Source: Candidatus Rhodoferax odensensis
GTDB taxonomy: Bacteria > Pseudomonadota > Gammaproteobacteria > Burkholderiales > Burkholderiaceae_C
Assembly (NCBI GenBank): GCA_016718405.1
Contig: JADKDJ010000005.1
Span: forward strand, 286,004 to 350,003
DNA length: 64,000 bases
Direction of reading: 5' to 3'
Shown: positions 18,012-25,675 of the stretch, in pieces
Layout of the letters: every line of letters begins with the position of its first letter
How positions within the stretch are numbered: position 1 is the stretch's first letter
Translations under genes and position numbers: made by a program
Notes under the pieces: generated by a model
Seen by the model: only the letters and a program-made list of their open reading frames with translations
Databases searched by the model: none
What the model was told of the DNA's origin: nothing

Positions 18012-19210
18012 AGACGCTGGTTTTGGCGTTTAACTATTTGTGGGCCAGACCGCTGGCCGCGGCGCTCAACCTGCTGCTGCTGTCGCTCGGATTGGCTTCC
18101 ATCACCTTGGTGTTGTTGGTCTCCGAACAGATTGACCGTGCGTTTGAGCGCGATCTGGCCGGCATTGACTTGGTGGTCGGTGCCAAGGGCAGCCCGATTC
18201 AACTGATTCTGGCAGGTGTCTTTCACATCGACGTGCCCCCCGGCAACATTGCCCTGGCGGAGGTTGACGCGTTGCGCCAGGACCCGCGCGTGGCCAAACT
18301 GATTCCCCTGAGCCTGGGCGATAGTTTTCAGGGGTTTCGACTGGTCGGAACGACGCCGCACTACGTGCAGCACTACGGTGCCACGGTGGTCCAGGGTGGT
18401 CTGTGGCAGGCGCCGATGCAAACCGTCTTGGGCGCCAGCGTGGCCAGTACAACCGGGCTCAAAGTTGGTCAGCAATTCGTCGGTACGCACGGCCTGGGCA
18501 GTGGTGGCCACGCGCACGGTGACAACGCCTTTGTGGTCAGCGGCGTCCTCGCTGCCTGCCAATGTGTGCTCGACCGGTTGATCCTCACGGCGACCGAGTC
18601 GGTCTGGCAAGTTCATGAAAAGGCGCAGGCGCAAGACGAGTCGGATCGTGCGGCGATGGCGGCCGAGCGCGAAGTCACTATGGCGCTGATCCAGTACACA
18701 AGCCCGTTGGCGGCCGTGACACTGCCGCGTTATGTCAACAGCGCCACCGGCATGCAGGCAGCGGCCCCGGCGGTGGAAGTGACCCGCTTGCTGCGCCTCA
18801 TCGGTGTTGGCACCGACGTGCTGCGCGGGTTTGGTGCGGTCTTGCTGCTGACGGCCGGCTTGAGCGTGTTCATCGCTCTGTGGAATGCGGTGCGCGAGCG
18901 CCGCTATGACCTGGCCACACTGCGCATGCTGGGAGCCAGCCCCGGCAAACTGGCCGCGCTGCTGGCGTGCGAGGCGCTGTGGTTGGCGCTGCTGGCTTCG
19001 GCGCTGGGATTGCTCGGCGGTCACCTCTTGACAGCTCTGGTAGGCTTGATGCTTCAGGCCGAGAAGTCGTTGCCGGTGAGTGGCTGGTTGCTGGTTGCGG
19101 CCGAGGCGTGGATACCGCTGGTGGCGGCCATGGTGGCCATTGTCGCGGCGCTGATTCCGGCAATCGGTGCCTACCGGGTGGATGCCGGTGAACTCTTGAA
19201 CACAAGGTGA
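18008..19210 (+). CDS. FtsX-like ABC permease with His-rich loop
   Basis: A 400-aa MacB/FtsX-fold permease: TM1 at residues about 17-40 (LNLLLLSLGLASITLVLLV), a large periplasmic domain, then three C-terminal TMs with the FtsX motif AVRERRYDLATLRMLGASPGKLAALL. The periplasmic domain carries GLGSGGHAHGDNAF, a His-containing loop that could touch metal. It is translationally coupled to the ATPase (ATGA). The family does not pump small solutes through the membrane in the usual way but often works mechanically on periplasmic partners; here those are probably the small secreted proteins downstream. Confidence 0.88.
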   Translation: MKTLVLAFNYLWARPLAAALNLLLLSLGLASITLVLLVSEQIDRAFERDLAGIDLVVGAKGSPIQLILAGVFHIDVPPGNIALAEVDALRQDPRVAKLIPLSLGDSFQGFRLVGTTPHYVQHYGATVVQGGLWQAPMQTVLGASVASTTGLKVGQQFVGTHGLGSGGHAHGDNAFVVSGVLAACQCVLDRLILTATESVWQVHEKAQAQDESDRAAMAAEREVTMALIQYTSPLAAVTLPRYVNSATGMQAAAPAVEVTRLLRLIGVGTDVLRGFGAVLLLTAGLSVFIALWNAVRERRYDLATLRMLGASPGKLAALLACEALWLALLASALGLLGGHLLTALVGLMLQAEKSLPVSGWLLVAAEAWIPLVAAMVAIVAALIPAIGAYRVDAGELLNTR

Positions 19211-19215
19211 TTTAC

Positions 19216-19464
19216 ATGAAGAAGATAGCCACAGTCCTTTTGTGCATTGCCATGTCTGCTACGGTTTGTGTAGCAGCTGAGAAACATGGCGAAGCCGAGA
19301 AAAAGCAGGACATTGCCCGCCACCGCGCGATGGCTGCCGCCCACGAGGCCGCCGCAAAATGCTTGGAGTCTGGCAAGCCAGAAGACACCTGTCAGAAGGA
19401 ACTTCAGGCCGTCTGCAAGGGTCTTGCTATTGGCAAGAGTTGCGGCATGAAACATGAACATTGA
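19216..19464 (+). CDS. Small secreted protein with four Cys and His-rich end
   Basis: An 82-aa protein with a signal peptide (KKIATVLLCIAMSATVCVA) and an 60-residue mature part rich in charged residues. The end pattern KCLESGKPEDTCQKELQAVCKGLAIGKSCGMKHEH holds four cysteines in spaced pairs and two terminal His, split here only for description. ATG 19216 is chosen over GTG 19207 because AAGGTGAT sits just upstream and the signal peptide begins there. I do not recognise the family; periplasmic metal or redox handling is an inference from its place in the operon. Confidence 0.75.
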   Translation: MKKIATVLLCIAMSATVCVAAEKHGEAEKKQDIARHRAMAAAHEAAAKCLESGKPEDTCQKELQAVCKGLAIGKSCGMKHEH

Positions 19465-19484
19465 GACACACTCGAGGTAAGGCC

Positions 19485-19997
19485 ATGAAGTGCATCACGA
19501 TGGTCCTGAGCTTGTTGATGGCCCTGTTGCCGCCGGTGGCCGTGGCGCAGCTGAGCCCGCCGATTGCCGGCGGCATTCCCAGTGGCAGTGGCCCGGGCGT
19601 GCACAGCCCGGACAGCCCCTTTGCCCCCCTGCCGCAGCGTACGGACGTGGTGGCCTGGTCGGTGCTGACCACAGTGAAGACCAGACCCGAGAAGAACCGC
19701 TTGCTGCCGGTGTTTCCGGCGCCGGTGTTGGCTCTGCACCAGAGGAGCCAACGCATTCAGGGCTTCATGATGCCGCTGGAGCCGGGCGAGAAGCAAACCC
19801 ACTTTCTGCTGAGTTCAGTGCCCATGACCTGCGGCTTTTGTGTGCCCGGCGGCCCGGAGAGCATGGTGGAGGTGAAGACCAAGACGCCGGTGAAGTACAG
19901 CATGGAGCCGGTGGTGGTGGAAGGTCGTTTTCTGGTGCTGGCCGATGACCCCTACGGCCTGTACTACCGCATGACCGATGCGGTGCCGGTGAAGTAA
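19485..19997 (+). CDS. DUF3299 periplasmic protein
   Basis: A 170-aa exported protein: signal peptide MVLSLLMALLPPVAVAQ, then a domain with QGFMMPLEPGEKQTHFLLSS and VPMTCGFCVPGGPESMVEV, the DUF3299 hallmark including a CxxC-like pair (C-G-F-C). Length agrees with the family. It starts 20 bp after the small Cys-rich gene. In P. aeruginosa the homologous DUF3299 gene is part of a Zur-regulated ABC locus. The molecular role is unknown; the CGFC pair hints at metal or thiol chemistry. Confidence 0.85.
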   Translation: MKCITMVLSLLMALLPPVAVAQLSPPIAGGIPSGSGPGVHSPDSPFAPLPQRTDVVAWSVLTTVKTRPEKNRLLPVFPAPVLALHQRSQRIQGFMMPLEPGEKQTHFLLSSVPMTCGFCVPGGPESMVEVKTKTPVKYSMEPVVVEGRFLVLADDPYGLYYRMTDAVPVK

Positions 19998-20001
19998 ACC
20001 G

Positions 20002-20412
20002 ATGGCTTGGCTGGTACCGGGAAATGGTCAGCGCCATGGGGCGGCCCTGGGCGGCGCACTCGCGTTGGCGTTGGCCCTGGTGCTCAGCCAGACCTGGGGA
20101 CTGCTGCATGGCGTTGTGCACGGCGGCTTCAAGGGGCAGGGGTCGCAGGCGCAATGGCTGGCGGCGTCCGAGCACTCCGCCTTGCACGAGCGTGGCCACG
20201 GCGATTTCCTCATGGCAGCGTTCGGTCATTCGGACAGCCCGACCGAGTGCCGCCTCTATGACCAGGTCAGTCACGCTGACGCGCTGCCCGCCGTGGTGGC
20301 CGAGCTGCTGCCGCTGGTGCTGCAATCCTGTGTTCTTTCGGTTCTTTGGGGCCTGGCCGTGGCCCGCTGGCACGCGCAGTTTCTGGCGCGTGGCCCTCCT
20401 ACCGTTCCTTGA
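20002..20412 (+). CDS. Small His-rich membrane-anchored protein of unknown family
   Basis: A 136-aa protein starting 4 bp after the DUF3299 stop. It has an N-terminal hydrophobic segment (ALGGALALALALVLSQTWGLL), a His-rich middle (HGVVHGG, SEHSALHERGHGD, AFGHSDS), the sequence TECRLYDQVSHADAL, and a second hydrophobic stretch (VVAELLPLVLQSCVLSVLWGL). The CRLYDQ-HAD pattern resembles small proteins I recall beside TonB receptors. Metal binding in the periplasm is plausible. No named family is claimed. Confidence 0.7.
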   Translation: MAWLVPGNGQRHGAALGGALALALALVLSQTWGLLHGVVHGGFKGQGSQAQWLAASEHSALHERGHGDFLMAAFGHSDSPTECRLYDQVSHADALPAVVAELLPLVLQSCVLSVLWGLAVARWHAQFLARGPPTVP

Positions 20413-20495
20413 ATCCATCTCCCCAGTGGCCGCCCGCTGATCCTTTGGTCAGCGTTGGCGCATGCCTTGTTGTCTCGATTCAACGGACCTTCTTC

Positions 20496-20923
20496 ATGAA
20501 AAGATTTTCACTCGCCCTCCTGTCGGTGGGCTCACTCTCGTACTTTTGCGCCCAGGCGCAACCGGCTGGCGCGACCACACTGGCGCCCGTGACCGTCACC
20601 GGCAATCCGCTCGGCGCGACCGACCTGATCGCGCCCGTGACGCAGTACTCCGGCACCGAGCTGCTGCTGCGGACCAAGACCACCCGGCGGCGCAAACGCG
20701 CCTGCCCAGTGGTCAACTGCCGGTCAGCGCCTACACATTGTGGAATGCGGCGCTGACGCACCGCCTGCAAGCCGGCGCTGCGAACCTGTTGCTGTTTGCG
20801 CGGCTGGACAATGCGGGCGATGTTCTGGCCTACTCGGCCAGCTCGATCCTGACGCATACCGCGCCGGGCAAGGCGCCGCTGCCAGGGCGCAGCATCAAGG
20901 TGGGCTTACAAGGGCAGTTCTAG
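20496..20923 (+). pseudogene. TonB-dependent receptor reduced to its two ends by an internal deletion
   Basis: The first 55 codons from ATG 20496 give a signal peptide (SLALLSVGSLSYFCAQAQ) and the plug start TTLAPVTVTGNPLGATDLI up to LLLRTKTT. Around 20680-20700 the frame changes and the sequence continues as the last barrel strands (LPVSAYTLWNAALTHRLQ, LLLFARLDNAGDVLAYS, APLPGRSIKVGLQGQF), ending in the usual Phe at 20923. A full receptor needs roughly 650-750 residues, so about 1.7 kb is missing and the join is out of frame. In context it was probably the zinc (ZnuD-like) receptor of this locus. Confidence 0.85.
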
Positions 20924-20987
20924 CGCTGGGTACGCGCCGACCGAGACGCATTCGGTGTCAGCGCCAGGTGGACAAACGACCCGATAA

Positions 20988-21015
20988 TGGGCGAAACGCA
21001 CAAGAATTTCGCCCA
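20988..21015. promoter_or_regulatory. Perfect 9-bp inverted repeat between the TonB remnant and the GGDEF-EAL gene
   Basis: TGGGCGAAA (20988-20996) and TTTCGCCCA (21007-21015) flank a 10-nt loop. There is no T run, so it is not a classic terminator. It could be an operator or a leader hairpin for the gene at 21145. The rest of the 222-bp gap shows nothing I can name. Confidence 0.4.
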
Positions 21016-21144
21016 GGGTTAACCGACTGGTCCGCACTGCGGTCACTATGCGCTTGAGTATCCGAGCCCTGACAGGTCATTTCTTGTGGGCCCCCGTAGC
21101 GTGGGGTCGGGTCGTCGCGCACCCCTTTGTTCTTTGCTTTCATC

Positions 21145-24100
21145 ATGGTGCCCGCTGAGTCGCGTCAACGGCTGACGCCGCGCGTGGTGGCGGTCTTGGT
21201 GTTTTTGTTGGCGTTGCTGGTTTGCGCTGTAGTCATCGGGTACGGTGCCGCCCATCCCGTTGGACCGCACGACACCGGGCCGCTGCAGGCGTGGGTGGCG
21301 TCGTGGGGCCTGCCTGCCAAGGTTGCGGCCGCTTTGGTGTTTAGCGTCGCGCTGGCCCTGTTGTGCAAGCTCCTGAGTGAATTGCGCGCACACGAACGTC
21401 ATTTGGAGGCGCTGGTGGCTGTTCGCACTGCCGAGCTGGAAGCCAGTGAGACCGATCTGAAACGTGCGCAGGCCGCCGGCCGTGTGGGAAGCTGGGTGCA
21501 GGATCTGACCCAGGGGCGCCTGACGCGCCAAAGCCCGGTGATCTGGTCGGCTGAGACCTATCGCATCTTTGGGGTTCCCGTGGGCACGGCCGTCGACTTG
21601 CAGAGGTTTATGGACCATGTCCATCCCGATGACCGTTCCGAGTTGGAACGTCACTGGCGCCAGGCGATCAAGGGGCGGCGTTACGACCTCGAATTCCGAA
21701 TTCTGGTGGGCGGCGAGGTCCGTCGCGTGCACAGCCAGCTTGATCTTGTGTTTGACCGCCACGGCCGGGCTGAACGCTGCGTCGGTTCTCTGCAGGACAT
21801 CACCGAGCGTTGGCGCAACGACCTGGCGCAGCGCGTCGCCAAGGACCGTTTGACTGCGCTGATTGAAGCCATCCCCGATGCGATCTTCTTCAAGGACGGG
21901 CAGGGGCGCTGGCTGATTGCCAACGAGGCGGGCCAGCGCCGCTTCAGGTTTCAGGAGTTTGACTGGTACGGCAAAACCGACGATCAAATGGCCGTCGAGC
22001 GACCGGCCTACCGAGAGTTGCATCGAGCCTGCATCATTGAGGATGAGAAGGCGTGGAATTCGCCCGAACCCGTTCTGGTGCAGCAGCGCATGGTCAACGA
22101 GGCTGACCGCGTGCGCGTATTCGAAGTGCGCATGGTCGCGCTTCGCGACGAGGCCGGTGAGCGCAGCGCGCTGGTGGTGATTGACCGGGAAGTCACCAAG
22201 ATGAGGCAAGCCGAAGTCGAGCTGCATGACACTGTGAACGCGCTCAACGACAGCCTGGAGCGGACCAAGTTGCTGCTTGACGCGGCACTCGATGCCGTCA
22301 TCAACATGGACCAGGATGGCTGTGTGATCGGCTGGAACCACCAGGCCGAGGCGATCTTTGGCTATACCGCGGCTCAAGCCATGGGGCGCGAAGTCGCCGA
22401 GTTGATCGTTCCGCAGCGCAGTCGGCAAGCGCATCGCGACGGCATGGCGCGCTACGTGCGTACGTCGAAGCCATCGATTATTGGACGCCGGGTTGAGGTT
22501 ACCGGCATGCGTGCCGATGGCTCCGAGTTCCCGATCGAACTGACCGTGGCGGCGCTGCGGCGTCATGGCGCATTCACCTTTAGCGCCTATGTGCGCGACA
22601 TCACCAGTCGCAAACTCGCCGAGGGGGAACTGCGTATTGCGGCTGCGGCCTTCGACGCGCAGGAAGGAATGGTGATCACCGACCCGAGCGGCACCATTGA
22701 GCGGGTCAACCACGCCTTTACCGAGATCACGGGTTACAGCGCCGACGAGGCGGTTGGCAAGAACACCAGTTTGCTCAAGTCCGGCCGACACAGCAGTGCT
22801 TTCTTCGACGCGTTGTGGGGCGATTTGCTTCGCCATGGCGTTTGGCAAGGTGAACTGTGGAACCGACGCAAGAACGGCGAAGTGTTTCCGCAGTGGCTGG
22901 CAATTTCCGCGGTGCGTGATGCGAAAGGCACGGTCACGCACTATGTCGGCATGCTGTCGGACATCACCGTGCGCAAGGCGGCGGAGGCGGAGATTCGGCA
23001 ACTCGCTTTTTACGACCCGCTGACCAATTTGCCCAATCGACGCATGCTGACCGACCGCCTCAAGCAGGCCCTGGCCAGCGCCAGGCGCAACCAAAGCCAC
23101 GGGGCCCTGCTGTTTATCGATCTGGATCACTTCAAGACGCTCAACGACACCAAAGGCCACGCACAGGGTGATTCTCTGTTGCAGCAAGTGGCCGCACGCC
23201 TCAACGCTGCCATCCGTGAAGGCGACACGGTCGCGCGCTTGGGCGGAGACGAATTCGTCGTGATGCTGCAAAACCTAAGTGCCAACGCGACCGATGCCGC
23301 CGCCCAGGCTGAGGCCGTTGGCGAAAAAGTGCTGGCCGCGCTGCGCTCGCCCTACTATTTCAATACGCTGGTGCACCATGGCACCGGCAGCCTGGGTATT
23401 GCGCTGTTTGACGATCATCAGGACTCGGTCGACGAATTGCTCAAGCGTGCCGATCTGGCGCTGTACCAGGCCAAGGACGGTGGTCGCAATACGATGCGGT
23501 TTTTCGACCCGGCCATGCAGGCGAGCGTGAGCGCCCGCGCCGCGCTTGAGGTGGATCTGCGACACGGCCTCGAGCACGACCAGCTGCGCCTGCACTACCA
23601 GCCGCAGGTGAACGATCAAGGCCGCTTGACCGGTGCCGAGGCCTTGGTGCGTTGGCAACACCCGCAGCTTGGCCTGGTGATGCCGGGGAGGTTCATTTCG
23701 ATGGCGGAAGAGACCGGGCTGATCCTGCCGCTTGGAAGCTGGGTCCTGGAGACCGCATGCACGCAGTTGGCGCTGTGGGCCGGCCAGGTCGACACCGCTC
23801 ATCTGACTTTGGCAGTCAACGTCAGTCCGCGTCAGTTTCACCGTGAACACTTCGTCGACGAGGTCTTGGCGCTGCTGCAAAAGACCGGTGCGCCCGCAAC
23901 ACGCCTCAAACTGGAGTTGACCGAAAGTCTGCTGGTCAGTGACGTCGAAGACATCATCCGCAAAATGGCCGCACTCAAGCGTCGCGGGGTGGGCTTCTCG
24001 CTGGACGATTTTGGTACCGGCTACTCGTCACTGACCTACCTCAAACGCCTGCCGCTGGACCAGCTCAAGATCGACCAGTCGTTTCTCTGTGATGCGCTGA

Positions 24101-24306
24101 CCAACCCGGACGACGCGGCTATTGCCAGCGCCATCATCGCCCTGGGTCAGAGCCTGGGCATGACGGTGATCGCCGAAGGCGTGGAGACCCCCGAGCAGCG
24201 CGATTTCCTGCGCGGCGAAGGCTGCTACAACTACCAGGGTTTCTTGTTTGGACATCCGGGTCCGATCGAGTCGCTGGCGCCCTGGATCGATGGACCAAAG
24301 GGCTGA
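21145..24306 (+). CDS. Membrane PAS-GGDEF-EAL cyclic-di-GMP enzyme
   Basis: A 1053-aa protein: two TM helices (residues about 15-35 and 60-80), a short coiled coil, four PAS/PAC units (about 120-620, PAC ends such as VGSLQDITERW and YVGMLSDITVRKA), GGDEF (about 625-790) and EAL (about 800-1045). The cyclase site GGDEF is intact near residue 699 with an RxxD inhibitory site (REGD) five residues before it. The EAL half has EAL, NVSPRQF, ELTES, DDFGTGYSSL, KIDQSF and AEGVET, so both activities look functional. ATG 21145 is preferred to TTG 21127. It should tune c-di-GMP in response to redox, light or ligand through PAS. Confidence 0.93.
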   Translation: MVPAESRQRLTPRVVAVLVFLLALLVCAVVIGYGAAHPVGPHDTGPLQAWVASWGLPAKVAAALVFSVALALLCKLLSELRAHERHLEALVAVRTAELEASETDLKRAQAAGRVGSWVQDLTQGRLTRQSPVIWSAETYRIFGVPVGTAVDLQRFMDHVHPDDRSELERHWRQAIKGRRYDLEFRILVGGEVRRVHSQLDLVFDRHGRAERCVGSLQDITERWRNDLAQRVAKDRLTALIEAIPDAIFFKDGQGRWLIANEAGQRRFRFQEFDWYGKTDDQMAVERPAYRELHRACIIEDEKAWNSPEPVLVQQRMVNEADRVRVFEVRMVALRDEAGERSALVVIDREVTKMRQAEVELHDTVNALNDSLERTKLLLDAALDAVINMDQDGCVIGWNHQAEAIFGYTAAQAMGREVAELIVPQRSRQAHRDGMARYVRTSKPSIIGRRVEVTGMRADGSEFPIELTVAALRRHGAFTFSAYVRDITSRKLAEGELRIAAAAFDAQEGMVITDPSGTIERVNHAFTEITGYSADEAVGKNTSLLKSGRHSSAFFDALWGDLLRHGVWQGELWNRRKNGEVFPQWLAISAVRDAKGTVTHYVGMLSDITVRKAAEAEIRQLAFYDPLTNLPNRRMLTDRLKQALASARRNQSHGALLFIDLDHFKTLNDTKGHAQGDSLLQQVAARLNAAIREGDTVARLGGDEFVVMLQNLSANATDAAAQAEAVGEKVLAALRSPYYFNTLVHHGTGSLGIALFDDHQDSVDELLKRADLALYQAKDGGRNTMRFFDPAMQASVSARAALEVDLRHGLEHDQLRLHYQPQVNDQGRLTGAEALVRWQHPQLGLVMPGRFISMAEETGLILPLGSWVLETACTQLALWAGQVDTAHLTLAVNVSPRQFHREHFVDEVLALLQKTGAPATRLKLELTESLLVSDVEDIIRKMAALKRRGVGFSLDDFGTGYSSLTYLKRLPLDQLKIDQSFLCDALTNPDDAAIASAIIALGQSLGMTVIAEGVETPEQRDFLRGEGCYNYQGFLFGHPGPIESLAPWIDGPKG

Positions 24307-24431
24307 TGGCCTTCTCCAACTACAAGGACGGAAAATGTGACTCAAAAGCTGAAGACCTGGAGGAGCTTCAGCTCAGGAAACTTGTTGGTGCCGACACCCG
24401 CCCAATGTCTGGAGAGATGGCCCCAATCGAT

Positions 24432-24746
24432 TCAGCGCACTACATAGCCCAGAATGCCTTGGGCGTTGTTGTCCAGTTCCTGCTGCTTTTCGGCGTCGCT
24501 CCAGTTGGGCGCGGCGGTGACCGGGATTTGCAGCAGGTTGGCCAAGAGCCCAGAGCGGGACTTCCCGTAGTTGGTCTTCTCCAGGTCTTTTTGCACGTCG
24601 CTGTCCAGCACCGCGTGGTAGTCCAGCGCGTGCAACGTGGCACCGGTCGGGCTGGGCACGCAGGCACTGTTGGTACCGGCGCATGGGTGGCCAATCTCTT
24701 GCTTCATCGTCTCGGCCATCAGGTCGGGCATGGCCCACATACGCGA
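24432..24746 (-). pseudogene. glcB: Fragment of malate synthase G near its C-terminus
   Basis: About 100 codons match the part of GlcB with [39 protein letters not shown] and [27 protein letters not shown]. Intact GlcB has about 720 residues and continues after YVVR with W, but here that codon is TGA (24432-24434) and similarity stops. Upstream the match ends abruptly at 24746, one base from the stop of the next gene. Usual conserved W residues are replaced by C and G, as expected of decay. It marks a recombination border of the accessory unit. No full-length glcB is in the window. Confidence 0.8.
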
Positions 24747-25658
24747 CTAATGAGTCTTCTTTCCCAACCCTGCCGCCGAGCCAAGCTCCGCCTGCAACCA
24801 CGCAACCGAACCCGGAAGCGCTGCTCCGAATTCATCCAAACTGGCGGCAACATGGTCGGCCTGTAGTGGCCAGGCTGGAATATCCAGAACAGCCAGCACA
24901 GTGTTTTTATGCGCCAAGTAGCGCGCTGGCCCCGCGTTTAGGTTCAAAAGGTTGACCAAATTCAGAAGTTTTCGAGTGGGACGCGTGTCTTTCAACAGCG
25001 GCGAGACGAATCGAACCATTGGCGGTTGGCCGATCAGTCGGATGTATAGCGGCAAGCCATGTGCTTGCAGCCGAACATCGCCATCATCATTAAAGGCCAA
25101 GTCAGGGATATCAGTGGCTTCGTGCAGCACGCCCAGCAGTCGATCTGCCAGTTCGTTCATTTCTAGGTTCGGATCACGAATTTCGCGTTTTATCTTCAGC
25201 TCGGGGACGGCGTGAGTGTTGCCTGCGTAGTCATACGCCGCATATTGCAAGAATCCTTCATGGGGAACGCCGAGCACCTTCGTCAAAGAGAGGATGGCCA
25301 AAGTGGCAAGCTGCGCAAAATCAATAGGATTTGGCATGTCCAGAAAGAAGTTGGACGAGCCGTTTGGGTCGTTCTGAGGTGTGGCTTGGTTGGGCGAACC
25401 CGTGGGCATGTTCCAGCCCATGGCAACCAGAGCAGCGATTTGCTTCGTATCGAGCTGGTCCCGGCCAGGCAGGAAGTGGTTGCTGGTCGCTTCAACCCTC
25501 ATACCCGATGCACCCTGGGCGGCAAACTGGACGAAGCGGTTGGTTTCCTTGAGCGTGAGCACCAGAAACTGGTCTTCTTTCATTTTGCCCAAAGCGTATT
25601 GCAGGCGGGCGAAGAAGGCCTGCCAGTGTGGGGGAAGTTTGTCTTTCGACGGGCTCAC
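24747..25658 (-). CDS. YbjN/T3SS-chaperone-like (TY-Chap type) protein of the accessory unit
   Basis: A 303-aa soluble protein, no signal or TM. Residues about 5-145 (LPPHWQAFFARLQYALGKM, NRFVQFAAQGASGMRVEA, ALVAMGWNMPTG, PNPIDFAQLATLAILSLTKVLGV) fit the N-terminal TY-Chap pattern. The C-terminal 130 residues (VLHEATDIPDLAFNDDGDVRL, LPLYIRLIGQPPMVRFVSPLL, LNLVNLLNLNAGPARY) fit a YbjN-like peptide-binding fold. I chose GTG 25658 because AAGGA lies 9 bp upstream; an ATG at 25694 would overlap the previous gene. Such folds occur in bacterial conflict loci as chaperones. The match is by eye. Confidence 0.6.
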   Translation of the reverse strand: MSPSKDKLPPHWQAFFARLQYALGKMKEDQFLVLTLKETNRFVQFAAQGASGMRVEATSNHFLPGRDQLDTKQIAALVAMGWNMPTGSPNQATPQNDPNGSSNFFLDMPNPIDFAQLATLAILSLTKVLGVPHEGFLQYAAYDYAGNTHAVPELKIKREIRDPNLEMNELADRLLGVLHEATDIPDLAFNDDGDVRLQAHGLPLYIRLIGQPPMVRFVSPLLKDTRPTRKLLNLVNLLNLNAGPARYLAHKNTVLAVLDIPAWPLQADHVAASLDEFGAALPGSVAWLQAELGSAAGLGKKTH

Positions 25659-25675
25659 GGTTTCAGGTCCTTCAA

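Noticed and set aside
17747..19024. 425-aa minus-strand open frame across the ABC and FtsX genes
   Set aside because: Gln/Arg/His-rich shadow typical of antisense frames in this genome; the plus-strand genes have all Walker and FtsX motifs.
21046..23271. 741-aa open frame on the minus strand antisense to the GGDEF-EAL gene
   Set aside because: It is a GC-rich shadow of the coding strand; composition is low in typical domain features and no family motif is visible, while the plus strand gives a full set of PAS, GGDEF and EAL motifs.
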